From an uncultured Chitinophaga sp. (GTDB lineage: Bacteria; Bacteroidota; Bacteroidia; Chitinophagales; Chitinophagaceae): a stretch of 20,192 bases of DNA. The notes under the pieces are model-generated. The model did not search any database. It was not told the DNA's origin and saw only the letters and a program-made list of their open reading frames with translations. Both the position numbers and the translations under genes were made by a program. Location: positions 1 to 20,192 of the forward strand of contig NZ_CALNBI010000321.1 in NCBI RefSeq assembly GCF_937874145.1. The letters run 5' to 3'. Positions 6,337 through 13,478 of this stretch are shown in pieces (position 1 is the stretch's first letter; each line of letters starts with the position of its first letter).

Positions 6337-7314
6337 TTACGGAACGATGATGCCGCTTTTCTTCGTCAGCACTTTCTTCATTTTCCGGTGCAGGCTATCG
6401 AACAGATGAATGATGTATTCGTCCGCCTGCGGCTGGAACTTCGGCTGGGCGAGGAATTCGCTGAACAACTTCGGGTTGCGGTGCAATTCTTCGATTTGGC
6501 GGAGCAGGCCGGGCATGCTACCCGGACCGTCGTAGAAAAGGATCGCGTCCTTATTCAGCACCTGCGGTTCGGGATTGTTCAACCCGCCCCAATAAATGGG
6601 AATAGTGTTGCTGCGGATGGCCTGGAACACTTTTTCGGTGACATATCCGTCCCGGTCGGTATTCTCGGGACAGATATTGAATTTATACTGCCCGATGAAG
6701 CGCGCCTTGTCGTCGTGAAACTCTTCCTGCAGGGCGTTGGTATTGTTGAGGTACCTGCCCCCGCTGTCGACCCGGTCGATGGTGCTCATGGCGTGAAAGA
6801 GGATGGTCCGCAGCTTGCCTTTATCGTGGCTGCACACCAGCGAAGCGAATTTCCTTTCGTTATCGGGGCAGTAAGTGGTCACGAATTCAGCCAATTCCTT
6901 ACGGATGGAGGCCGGTGTGGAATCGGGCTCGAAGAAATATTCCAGCCAGATGGGGAAACGCTGGTATTCGTCGGTGTCGGCGTAATCGAATGCGATGGCG
7001 ATATCCGCGAACTTTTTGCATTGGTCGAGGTAATCGGGGAAACGCTTCACATTTTCGCCGGTATAGAACATTTTGATATGGCTCTTGCTGAGCTTGAGCT
7101 TGCGCTTCGGCCCGAAAACAGACCCGATCAGCAGGGTGTTTTCCGGCGTTACGAGGTCGCGGAAATGGTGCATGACATAGCGGTAGTGCCACAATTCCTG
7201 CAGTTTGGTGGGATAGAAGTTCAGCACTTCGATGTTATTCTCGTCGGGGAGAAACTTGTAGTTGACATAGGGCCGGTACAGTCCGGTATAAATCAAAAGA
7301 TCTCTGATGGTCAT
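6337..7314 (-). CDS. Glycosyltransferase family 10 (alpha-1,3-fucosyltransferase-like)
   Basis: This 325-residue protein has the GT10 donor-binding signature: KFNICPENTDRDGYVTEK begins at residue 211, followed by VFQAIRSNTIPIYWGG, the F-x4-EN...YVTEK...G/N-T-I-P-I/V-x-W-G pattern of GDP-fucose-dependent alpha-1,3/1,4-fucosyltransferases. YTGEN at 84-88 and RFPIWLEYF at 119-127 are also GT10-typical. It has no signal peptide or membrane segment; the C-terminus is basic (HRKMKKVLTKK), suggesting peripheral association with the inner membrane. It would fucosylate a glycan such as O-antigen, exopolysaccharide or the O-glycans of Bacteroidota secreted proteins; the acceptor cannot be told from sequence. 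No other glycan genes are nearby. An exact -7 box lies 59-66 nt upstream. Confidence 0.85.
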   Translation of the reverse strand: MTIRDLLIYTGLYRPYVNYKFLPDENNIEVLNFYPTKLQELWHYRYVMHHFRDLVTPENTLLIGSVFGPKRKLKLSKSHIKMFYTGENVKRFPDYLDQCKKFADIAIAFDYADTDEYQRFPIWLEYFFEPDSTPASIRKELAEFVTTYCPDNERKFASLVCSHDKGKLRTILFHAMSTIDRVDSGGRYLNNTNALQEEFHDDKARFIGQYKFNICPENTDRDGYVTEKVFQAIRSNTIPIYWGGLNNPEPQVLNKDAILFYDGPGSMPGLLRQIEELHRNPKLFSEFLAQPKFQPQADEYIIHLFDSLHRKMKKVLTKKSGIIVP

Positions 7315-7357
7315 GTATATCGAAGTTGGGAAGTCTGGCTTAAAGAAATTTCATCCT

Positions 7358-7369
7358 GCGCTTTCGCGC
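7358..7369 (-). promoter_or_regulatory. 5'-terminal GNRA hairpin in the predicted GT10 leader
   Basis: On the minus strand the sequence is GCGC-GAAA-GCGC: a 4-bp all-GC stem closed by a GAAA (GNRA) tetraloop. It begins at the transcript start predicted from the -7 box at 7380-7373, so the mRNA would carry a stable hairpin at its very 5' end. Confidence 0.4.
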
Positions 7370-7372
7370 GTG

Positions 7373-7380
7373 CAAAGATA
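7373..7380 (-). promoter_or_regulatory. -7 promoter box for the GT10 gene
   Basis: The minus strand reads TATCTTTG, an exact TAnnTTTG match in the 98-bp gap after the aminotransferase gene. It predicts a start near 7369 and a leader of about 55 nt. It suggests the GT10 (and perhaps photolyase) genes have their own promoter rather than relying on the long upstream operon. Confidence 0.6.
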
Positions 7381-7412
7381 GTTTAAAACCTGCATATGTT
7401 GCCTGTCATCCC

Positions 7413-8243
7413 CTACAGCATGGATTCGAACAGCAGATCATGGAGGATGGCGGAGGTGGCGTTGCCGTAGGATGTATCCCCGAACTCCCCTACCCATTTG
7501 ATGCCGTAAATAGCATTGGTCAGGAAAATTTCGTCGGCTGTTTGCAGGTCGCGGATGCTGAGCGGCTGTTCGTAAATGGGAAACTGGAAGCCGGCGGTGA
7601 GCAGGTGTTTGCGCATCACGCCGCAGACGCAGCCTTCGGTGAGCGGCGGGGTGAAGATCTCGCCGTCTTTCACCACGAATACATTGGCTACGGTTGTATC
7701 CGCCACCCGGCCGTACTGGTTGAGGAGCACGGCTTCCGATACCTGGTGCTGCCGGGCGTGCATCGCGGCCAGCACGTAGGGCAGGCAGTTATTGGATTTG
7801 ACGTTGCTGAGCTTGTCGGCGGATTTGATGGCGTCGGAGAAGACAGTCATCGACAGCCCGTTGCTGTTAAGCTCGAAGATGTGTTCCGGCAGTTCCCAGG
7901 ACTGGATAAGGAAATGCGGGGTATGGACGACCGGGTCGTACAATCCGGTACCGGCGCGCCAGACGGTGAGGCGCACCCGTGCCAGCTCCGCAACGTTGTT
8001 GGCACGGCAGAGCTGGACGATGAGCTCGGAGAAATATTCTTTTGTGAAATGCGCCGGTATGTGAAAATGCAGGATATGCAGGCTGGCAATCAGGCGCTCG
8101 AAATGCAGATCGGCCAGCAGGAGCTGCCCACGGTACACTTTCATGGTTTCAAAACAGCCGTCGCCATACCTGAAACTACGGTTATCGACGGTGAGCAACG
8201 GTTTGTCGGCCGTCATGAATCTTCCGTTGTAACACAATTGCAT
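7413..8243 (-). CDS. pabC: Class IV PLP aminotransferase, aminodeoxychorismate lyase-like
   Basis: This 276-residue fold-type IV PLP enzyme belongs to the family of 4-amino-4-deoxychorismate lyase (PabC), branched-chain aminotransferase and D-amino-acid aminotransferase. Landmarks are FRYGDGCFETMKV at 24-36, Lys149 in KLSNVKSNNCLPYVLA (the PLP Schiff-base lysine by position), the LLNQYGRVADTTVANVF strand region, and TPPLTEGCVCGVMR (phosphate-binding end). PabC, which releases p-aminobenzoate for folate, fits the small size and the FLTNAIYGIKWV C-terminus seen in Bacteroidota proteins with that annotation. A branched-chain or D-amino acid aminotransferase remains possible. It starts 14 nt after scoB and is the last gene of the long leftward operon. 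Confidence 0.75.
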   Translation of the reverse strand: MQLCYNGRFMTADKPLLTVDNRSFRYGDGCFETMKVYRGQLLLADLHFERLIASLHILHFHIPAHFTKEYFSELIVQLCRANNVAELARVRLTVWRAGTGLYDPVVHTPHFLIQSWELPEHIFELNSNGLSMTVFSDAIKSADKLSNVKSNNCLPYVLAAMHARQHQVSEAVLLNQYGRVADTTVANVFVVKDGEIFTPPLTEGCVCGVMRKHLLTAGFQFPIYEQPLSIRDLQTADEIFLTNAIYGIKWVGEFGDTSYGNATSAILHDLLFESML

Positions 8244-8257
8244 CCCCTAATTTACGA

Positions 8258-8914
8258 TTATAAAACCATTTCCGGAATATCCCCTTCCACTACCAGCCGG
8301 CCGGCGGTTTTGGCTATGATTTCTTCAACGCTCACGCCCGGCGCGCGTTCCAGCAGGCGGAAGCCATCGGGGGTAACATCGAGAACGGCTATTTCGGTCA
8401 CGATTTTCCGGACGCAGCGGACGCCGGTGAGCGGCAGGGAGCATTGCGGCAGGAGCTTGCTTTCGCCTTTGGGATTGGTGTGCATCATGGCCACGATGAT
8501 ATTTTTGGCCGAAGCCACGAGGTCCATCGCGCCGCCCATGCCTTTCACCATTTTGCCGGGTATTTTCCAGTTGGCGATATCACCCGAGTCGGATACTTCC
8601 ATGGCGCCCAGCACGGTGAGGTCTACCTTCCCGGCGCGGATCATGCCGAAGCTTTCGGCGGAGTCGAAGAAGGCGCCCCCCGGGAGGATGGTCACCGTTT
8701 CCTTGCCGGCGTTGATCAGATCGGGATCGATGGCTTCTTCCGTCGGGTAAGGCCCCATCCCCAGCATCCCGTTTTCGGACTGCAGCATGATGGAGATCCC
8801 TTGCGGAACGAAGTTGGACACAAGCGTGGGGATGCCTATCCCCAGGTTTACATACATCCCGTCGCGCAATTCCTGCGCGATGCGTTTGGCAATGCCATAT
8901 TTATCGAGAGCCAT
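8258..8914 (-). CDS. scoB: 3-oxoacid CoA-transferase subunit B
   Basis: This 218-residue protein starts at ATG 8914, 7 nt after the scoA stop; a longer frame runs into scoA and has no family-like sequence. SENGMLGMGPYP at 46-57 contains Glu47, the position of the catalytic glutamate that forms the enzyme-CoA thioester in class I CoA transferases. MYVNLGIGIPTLVSNF (20-35) and PGGAFFDSAESFGMIRAG are further signatures. With ScoA it would move CoA between succinyl-CoA and acetoacetate (or a related 3-oxoacid), linking ketone or amino-acid breakdown with the TCA cycle. Other acceptors such as butyrate or 3-oxoadipate use close relatives, so the substrate is an inference. Confidence 0.92.
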   Translation of the reverse strand: MALDKYGIAKRIAQELRDGMYVNLGIGIPTLVSNFVPQGISIMLQSENGMLGMGPYPTEEAIDPDLINAGKETVTILPGGAFFDSAESFGMIRAGKVDLTVLGAMEVSDSGDIANWKIPGKMVKGMGGAMDLVASAKNIIVAMMHTNPKGESKLLPQCSLPLTGVRCVRKIVTEIAVLDVTPDGFRLLERAPGVSVEEIIAKTAGRLVVEGDIPEMVL

Positions 8915-8921
8915 AGGAGAA

Positions 8922-9614
8922 TCAGATTTTGACGGTTTTTCTTTCGATGCGTTTTTCGTAATCGCTTCCCTGGAAGATGCGGTGAACATAAATGCCGGGC
9001 ACGTGGATCCCATCCGGGTCCAGCTGGCCGGGTTCTACCAGTTCTTCCACTTCGGCGATGGTGATGTTGCCCGCCCTTGCCATGGAGGTGCTGAAGTTGC
9101 GGGTGGTTTTCCGGAATACGAGGTTCCCCATCCTATCGCCTTTCCAGGCTTTGACGATAGAAAAATCAGCGTGGAGCGCCATTTCCATGAGATAATCCTT
9201 GTCCCCGAAGCGCCGGGTTTCTTTCCCTTCCGCGATCTCGGTACCGAAGCCCGCGGGGGTGAAAAATGCCGGGATGCCCATGCCGGCCATGGCGATCCTC
9301 GTGGCGAGGGTGCCCTGGGGAATGAGATCTACTTCCAGTTCGCCCGACAACAATTGCCGTTCGAACTCGGCGTTTTCGCCCACGTAGCTCGCCATCATCT
9401 TCTTAATCTGTCTTGTTTTCAGCAACAGTCCCAGCCCGAATTCGTCTACCCCCGCGTTGTTGGAGATACACGTCAGGTTGCCGACGCCCTTGCGCACAAG
9501 GGCCGCGATACAGTTTTCCGGGATGCCGCACAGTCCGAATCCGCCGAGCATGAGGGTAGCGCCGTTGGGGATATCGGCGATAGCCTCGTCGGCGTTTGCA
9601 ACGATCTTGTTCAT
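8922..9614 (-). CDS. scoA: 3-oxoacid CoA-transferase subunit A
   Basis: This 230-residue protein is the A subunit partner of ScoB. The CoA-binding region GGFGLCGIPE lies at 24-33 and is followed by LTCISNNAGVDEFGLGLLL, IPQGTLATRIAMAGMGIPAFFTPAGFGT and GKETRRFGDKDYLME, all typical of SCOT-type subunit A. The length is standard, and ATG 9614 gives the expected N-terminus MNKIVANADEAI. It is separated from the DUF4296 gene upstream by 25 nt and from scoB by 7 nt, so it probably belongs to the long coaBC-led operon. The A and B functions are separate genes, as usual in bacteria, rather than fused as in mitochondrial SCOT. Confidence 0.92.
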   Translation of the reverse strand: MNKIVANADEAIADIPNGATLMLGGFGLCGIPENCIAALVRKGVGNLTCISNNAGVDEFGLGLLLKTRQIKKMMASYVGENAEFERQLLSGELEVDLIPQGTLATRIAMAGMGIPAFFTPAGFGTEIAEGKETRRFGDKDYLMEMALHADFSIVKAWKGDRMGNLVFRKTTRNFSTSMARAGNITIAEVEELVEPGQLDPDGIHVPGIYVHRIFQGSDYEKRIERKTVKI

Positions 9615-9639
9615 CTTCTCTGTTTTGGTGTCTATAACG

Positions 9640-10116
9640 TCAGAATATATTCAGCTTCAGGCTGTCGGGCACGGGCCAGAACAGGGAATCCATGCGGGTG
9701 CGGCCTGCCTTCCTCAACTCACGCTCCATCTTTGCCTTTTCCGTGGAATCGATTACTTCGCGCTTGCGCCTTACGATATCGCCCATTTCTTTATAAATCG
9801 CCTCGAGCCTGTCGGGATGCGATTCATAGAACTGCCAGCTTTTCGTGAAGGTTTCGCGGTCCGTTTTATGTAACAGTAAAATCTGGGCGTAAAGGGTTTT
9901 GACGGCGGAGTCGCGCGTGGCCTCGTTCATGTCCGCGGGGCTGCGCCCTTCCGGCACCTGCTCGCGGGCGTAAACGTCCGCATAGTTCATATCCAGCAAA
10001 ATATCGCGCATCTGATCCTTTCCCAGTACGCCGGAAGGTGTACGGTCCGCTTCTCCGCATGCTGCCAGGCAAAGGGCGATAAAAAAGACGCCTGCCGTCT
10101 TACTCCATTTCTTCAT
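9640..10116 (-). CDS. DUF4296-type lipoprotein
   Basis: This 158-residue protein has a type II signal peptide (MKKWSKTAGVFFIALCLAAC, lipidated Cys20). A mostly helical, charged domain follows, beginning LGKDQMRDILLDMNYADVYARE, a pattern I associate with the Bacteroidota family DUF4296. The middle (TLYAQILLLHKTDRETFTKSWQFY) and the Arg/Lys/Glu-rich helix around IVRRKREVIDSTEKAKMERELRK suggest an extended coiled helix. It would be anchored to a membrane in the envelope. Function is unknown; the gene sits 7 nt after the DUF4835/PorD-like gene, so a role in envelope or secretion biology is possible but only inferred from position. Confidence 0.8.
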   Translation of the reverse strand: MKKWSKTAGVFFIALCLAACGEADRTPSGVLGKDQMRDILLDMNYADVYAREQVPEGRSPADMNEATRDSAVKTLYAQILLLHKTDRETFTKSWQFYESHPDRLEAIYKEMGDIVRRKREVIDSTEKAKMERELRKAGRTRMDSLFWPVPDSLKLNIF

Positions 10117-10123
10117 AGTCTAT

Positions 10124-11041
10124 TTACTTCATTTGCTGGTACTTGTTGGCATTGGGCACATCGAGGACAGACAACATCTGGATGGCCCGCATCTTCTCCT
10201 GCGGCGGCGCCTTGGCGAAGAGCTTCATCAGCTCGTCGTTCTTGGCGTTGAAAAAGCTTTGCATCACCATGGAATTGGGCTGGTCTTCATGGATGCCCAT
10301 GAGCATGTTCAGGCAATTCATCACCGCGGCGCGGCCCTTGTTCATATCTTCGTACATCTGGTCGAGCCCCAGGCGGTGATAGGTATACATCACATCATGG
10401 AAGCGCGCGAACTTGACGTTCAGGAGGTTATCCTGCAGCCAGTAGCGGTTCCTGTTGCCTTCGAACGCCTTCCACCCCGAAACGTCCTTGCCGTCGGGGG
10501 CGTTATTCACAATATTAAGGGCTTTTTTATAATAATTATCGCCGCCGCGGGGGGAAAAACTGTCGTAGTCGAGGCCGAGAATGATGTAGCAATAGTATGC
10601 CACAACGGCCGTGAGGTTGGATGCCAGCGGATCGTTCCCGGAAATGCGCTGCTCGTTGAATTCCAGCGGCTGGAACTCCACGTAGCGGAAAACGAGGTTA
10701 TTGTCCTGTATGTTGAGGATGCTGGAATTGTAGTTGGTGTTGTAGATGGGGCGGGCAGCCTGTATGGTGAGGCTGGCGCGGTAGGTGTTGTTCCCCAGGT
10801 CCTGGGTGACGTTGAGGAGGAAGTTGCATTCTATCCGTTCGCCCTGGGTGAAGGCATCGTCGGTCCACCGGCGGCCGTTGATGAACTCATTAAGGCCGGT
10901 TTGCAGGGTGTTGAAGATGCGTTTTTCCACGTTGGTGCCCAGTTGTGCGGCCTGGACGGACACGTTGGCGCGGAATTCCTGGGCGCCGGCGACAAGGGAT
11001 GCCATCAAACAGAGGCAGAAAGCGAAAAGGTGTTTAGCCAT
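10124..11041 (-). CDS. porD: DUF4835 / type IX secretion PorD-like protein
   Basis: This 305-residue exported protein has a Sec signal peptide (MAKHLFAFCLCLMASLVAGA, cleavage near residue 20). The mature part starts QEFRANVSVQAAQL and continues with NVEKRIFNTLQTGLNEFINGRRW, ERIECNFLLNV and LSNLTAVVAYYCYIILGLDYDSFSP-like sequence, which I recognise as the Bacteroidota DUF4835 family. Members have been named PorD-like, after a type IX secretion component; I recall this naming but cannot check it, so the symbol is tentative. The start overlaps the end of coaBC by 8 nt, implying translational coupling. The coaBC-DUF4835 order is one I know from other Bacteroidota. It is likely periplasmic or outer-membrane associated. 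Confidence 0.78.
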   Translation of the reverse strand: MAKHLFAFCLCLMASLVAGAQEFRANVSVQAAQLGTNVEKRIFNTLQTGLNEFINGRRWTDDAFTQGERIECNFLLNVTQDLGNNTYRASLTIQAARPIYNTNYNSSILNIQDNNLVFRYVEFQPLEFNEQRISGNDPLASNLTAVVAYYCYIILGLDYDSFSPRGGDNYYKKALNIVNNAPDGKDVSGWKAFEGNRNRYWLQDNLLNVKFARFHDVMYTYHRLGLDQMYEDMNKGRAAVMNCLNMLMGIHEDQPNSMVMQSFFNAKNDELMKLFAKAPPQEKMRAIQMLSVLDVPNANKYQQMK

Positions 11042-12239
11042 GTTGCATGTCGATTATAGCCGAAACGATTTCCCTGGCAGCTTCCTGTTTGGATTGCAGG
11101 GGGAGCTGGTTCTCCTGGCCATCGGCCCGGAGGAGGGTGATTTTGTTGGTATCGTAGTTGAACCCGGCGCCGGGGTCGTTCAGGGAATTGAGCACGACCA
11201 TGTCGAGGTTTTTATCATTCAGTTTCCTGAGGGCGTATTCGCGTTCGTTATTGGTTTCGAGGGAGAAGCCGACGAGGAGCTGGTGGCTTTGCTTGGAAGC
11301 GCCGAGGGCGCGGGCGATATCGGCCGTTTTTTCCAGTTCGAGGTTCATTTCATCGTCTTTCTTCTTGATTTTCTTATCGGCGACGGAGCGCGGCCGGTAA
11401 TCGGCCACGGCGGCGGCCATCACGATGATATCGGCCTGTGGGGCGAATGCGGTGCAGGCGTCGAACATTTCGGCGGCGGTCACTACTTTTTGGGTGGTGA
11501 CGCCGGCGTGGCGGGTTTCTTTGGGTGTGGGGCCGAGGACCAGCTGCACGGTAGCGCCGGCTTCGGCGAGGGCTTCGGCGATGGCGATGCCCATTTTACC
11601 GCTGGAGTGATTGGAGATGAAGCGCACCGGGTCGATGGGCTCCTGGGTGGGACCGGCGGACACGAGGGCGGTTTTGCCTTTGAGGGGCTGGCCTTCGGGG
11701 CGGCCGGTGAAGAAGGTGTAGAGGTAAGAAACGATGGCTTCGGGTTCGGCCATCCTGCCTTCGCCGAAGAGGCCGCTGGCCAGTTCGCCGCGGTGGACGG
11801 GCAGCTGGCGGTGGCCGTAGCTGAGCAGTTTGGCCACGTTGGCTTTGGTGGCGGGGTGGAGCCACATGTCTTCGTCCATGGCGGGCGCGAAGAGGACGGG
11901 GCAGGTGGCGGAGAGGTAGACGGCGAGGAGGAGGTTATCGCAGATGCCGTTTGCCATTTTGGCGATGGTGTTGGCGGAGGCGGGAGCGATGAGCATGACG
12001 TCGGCCCAACGGCCGAGCATGACGTGGTTGCTCCAGCTGCCGTGTTCAGAGATGTGGACGCCGACTTCCTGTTTGGAGAGGGTGGCGAGGGTGAGGGGCG
12101 TGATGAACTCGCAGGCGGCGGGGGTCATGAGCACCTTCACCTGGGCGCCTTCTTTGACGAGGAGGCGTACGAGGAGGGCGGCTTTATAGGCGGCGATGCT
12201 GCCGGATACGCCCAGTAGGATCTTCTTACCTTGTAACAT
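11034..12239 (-). CDS. coaBC: Bifunctional phosphopantothenoylcysteine decarboxylase/synthetase CoaBC
   Basis: This 401-residue cytoplasmic enzyme makes 4'-phosphopantetheine for CoA synthesis. The N-terminal CoaC flavodomain (about 1-180) shows ILLGVSGSIAAYKA, the active-site His72 in NHVMLGRWAD, APASANTIAKMANG and PAMDEDMW (119-126). The substrate loop reads GELASGLFGEGRMAEP (151-166), with Ser155 where many CoaC proteins have a reactive Cys. The CoaB synthetase half (about 186-401) shows VSAGPTQEPIDPVRFISNHSSGKMG, AAAVADYRP and the lysine-rich KKIKKKDDEMNLELEKTADI. The coding strand is strikingly C-rich. Only 75 nt separate it from rpoZ, and a terminator fills most of that gap. It likely leads the operon running to the aminotransferase gene. 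Confidence 0.96.
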   Translation of the reverse strand: MLQGKKILLGVSGSIAAYKAALLVRLLVKEGAQVKVLMTPAACEFITPLTLATLSKQEVGVHISEHGSWSNHVMLGRWADVMLIAPASANTIAKMANGICDNLLLAVYLSATCPVLFAPAMDEDMWLHPATKANVAKLLSYGHRQLPVHRGELASGLFGEGRMAEPEAIVSYLYTFFTGRPEGQPLKGKTALVSAGPTQEPIDPVRFISNHSSGKMGIAIAEALAEAGATVQLVLGPTPKETRHAGVTTQKVVTAAEMFDACTAFAPQADIIVMAAAVADYRPRSVADKKIKKKDDEMNLELEKTADIARALGASKQSHQLLVGFSLETNNEREYALRKLNDKNLDMVVLNSLNDPGAGFNYDTNKITLLRADGQENQLPLQSKQEAAREIVSAIIDMQHG

Positions 12240-12243
12240 CTGG

Positions 12244-12280
12244 CAAAATAAAAGCGGCAGAACAACGATATTCTGCCGCT
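12244..12280 (-). terminator. Intrinsic terminator after rpoZ, abutting the coaBC start
   Basis: Bases 12253-12262 pair with 12271-12280 as a 10-bp perfect stem (AGCGGCAGAA on the minus strand) with an 8-nt loop. On the minus strand it is followed by TTTATTTTG. It lies 34 nt after the rpoZ stop, and its T-tract ends only 4-5 nt before the coaBC ATG at 12239. The last eight bases, TTATTTTG, are one mismatch from a -7 promoter box. Confidence 0.82.
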
Positions 12281-12314
12281 ATGAAATTAGTATTTTTCAC
12301 AAATACGCAACGGA

Positions 12315-12656
12315 TCAGGAGTACAGATCGTCGTCGTTTTTGCGGAAATAAATCTTATTGTCCAGGAATTCCTGGGTTGCCTGAATAGCGGAGTTAGCCA
12401 TTCTTTCGTAGAAACGGGAGATTTCGATCTGCTCTTTGTTCTCGTGCACTTCTTCCAGGTTATCCGTGTGGGAGGCGAACTCTTCCAGTTTGGAGTGGAG
12501 CTCTTCCTTCACGGTAATGTTGATCTGGTTTGCCCTTTTGGCAATAATGGCAATGGACTCGTACAGATTACCGGTTCTGTTCTTGATGTCAGTCGTGTTT
12601 TTAGTCTCAACCCAGGGGTTCAGGCTACTGGACAGACTCCGTTTTATTTTGCTCAT
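12315..12656 (-). CDS. rpoZ: RNA polymerase omega subunit, Bacteroidota type
   Basis: This 113-residue protein contains NTTDIKNRTGNLYESIAIIAKRANQI at about 20-45, the Rpb6/omega signature in which the T-G-N-x-Y-E-x-I and K-R-A-x-Q-I blocks fold onto the beta' subunit. The C-terminal part (SRFYERMANSAIQATQEFLDNKIYFRK) extends the domain as in other Bacteroidota omega proteins. It helps assemble and stabilise RNA polymerase. ATG 12656 is the only usable start, so the gene overlaps the end of bamD by 32 nt, suggesting translational coupling. It is lower in GC than the coaBC gene next to it. A terminator follows. Confidence 0.86.
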   Translation of the reverse strand: MSKIKRSLSSSLNPWVETKNTTDIKNRTGNLYESIAIIAKRANQINITVKEELHSKLEEFASHTDNLEEVHENKEQIEISRFYERMANSAIQATQEFLDNKIYFRKNDDDLYS

Positions 12657-13458
12657 TTTCCAGCGTTTTAATGTTATTTTTTGCTAAGGTATAATATTTT
12701 TCGGCATCCCCGCGCAATTTACTGGACGGGTAGCGGTCGTTGAACTCCAGGTATTCGTTTACGACGGTTTCGTAACGTTCTTTCTGGCGGTAGGGTACGC
12801 TGTTTTTGGCGTACTGGAAATAGGCCTTGATGGCCATGAATTTATAGTTATCGCTCTTGTCCGAGTCGGGATAAGCGCGCATGAGGCTTTTGAAGGCTAC
12901 CCCGGACGCTTTGTAGTGGCCGAGGTTGTAATACAGCTCGGCGGCGTTGTAGTCTTTCGCTTCCAGTTTATGCCGGAGGTTGTCGATCACGACGGAGGCT
13001 TCGGTGGATTTGTCGGACTGCGGGTAGGTGTTGATGAAGGTTTGCATGGCTGCGATGGCCTTCATGGTGTTGGTTTGGTCGAGGGCTACCTTGGGGGAGA
13101 GTTTATAGTAGCAATAGGCTTGCTGATAGTCGATCTCCTGTGCGCGGGGGCTGCTGGGCAGTGCGTCGAGGTAGTTTTTGAAGTGGAAGGCGGCCTGGGT
13201 GTAATCCTTCAGGTAGTAGGAGCAGTAGGCGTACTTATAATACAGCGGCTCGAACTTGTCGGTGCCTTTGAATACGGGGATCATTTCCTCATATAAGGTC
13301 TGTGCCATCTGGTACTTCTTCTTCTCGTACATTTTATCGGCATACGCCAGTTTCTTGTCCAGGTCATTGCTTTTTTCAATGCGCCGGAGTTCCCTGTTGC
13401 AGGAAGCGGAAGCGAGCGTAAGGGCCACGAGGCCAGTAAATAAGAAAATTTTCCTCAT
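12625..13458 (-). CDS. bamD: Outer membrane protein assembly factor BamD
   Basis: This 277-residue lipoprotein belongs to the beta-barrel assembly machinery that inserts outer-membrane proteins. The signal peptide MRKIFLFTGLVALTLASASC carries a lipobox with Cys20. The rest is a run of TPR-like helical hairpins: KLAYADKMYEKKKYQMAQTLYEE, LYYKYAYCSYYLKDYTQAAFHFKNY, AAELYYNLGHYKASGVAFKSLMR, and a final NEYLEFNDRYPSSKLRGDAEKYY with the BamD/YfiO-like F-x-x-x-Y-P-x-S pattern. The ATG at 13458 is preferred; a TTG at 13473 in the same frame would lie inside the -7 promoter box. It is the first gene of a bamD-rpoZ unit, divergent from mraZ. Confidence 0.92.
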   Translation of the reverse strand: MRKIFLFTGLVALTLASASCNRELRRIEKSNDLDKKLAYADKMYEKKKYQMAQTLYEEMIPVFKGTDKFEPLYYKYAYCSYYLKDYTQAAFHFKNYLDALPSSPRAQEIDYQQAYCYYKLSPKVALDQTNTMKAIAAMQTFINTYPQSDKSTEASVVIDNLRHKLEAKDYNAAELYYNLGHYKASGVAFKSLMRAYPDSDKSDNYKFMAIKAYFQYAKNSVPYRQKERYETVVNEYLEFNDRYPSSKLRGDAEKYYTLAKNNIKTLENEQNKTESVQ

Positions 13459-13470
13459 AAAAAAGAATCG

Positions 13471-13478
13471 CAAAGGTA
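13471..13478 (-). promoter_or_regulatory. -7 promoter box for bamD-rpoZ
   Basis: The minus strand reads TACCTTTG, an exact TAnnTTTG match. It predicts transcription from about 13467, leaving a leader of only about 9 nt before ATG 13458. A TTTG lies 11 nt further upstream, closer than the usual -33 position. Confidence 0.62.

Noticed and set aside
4934..6409. A 491-codon plus-strand frame opposite the photolyase gene
   Set aside because: The photolyase on the other strand has every family motif. This frame crosses the terminator and three gene boundaries.
10785..12218. A 477-codon glycine-rich plus-strand frame opposite coaBC
   Set aside because: The Gly/Glu/Asp-rich translation comes from the C-rich codons of coaBC read in reverse; it has no domain and no start signal.
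13459..13473. A TTG start extending bamD by five residues
   Set aside because: The TTG is the end of the TACCTTTG promoter box, and the extension adds MRFFF in front of a complete lipoprotein signal peptide.
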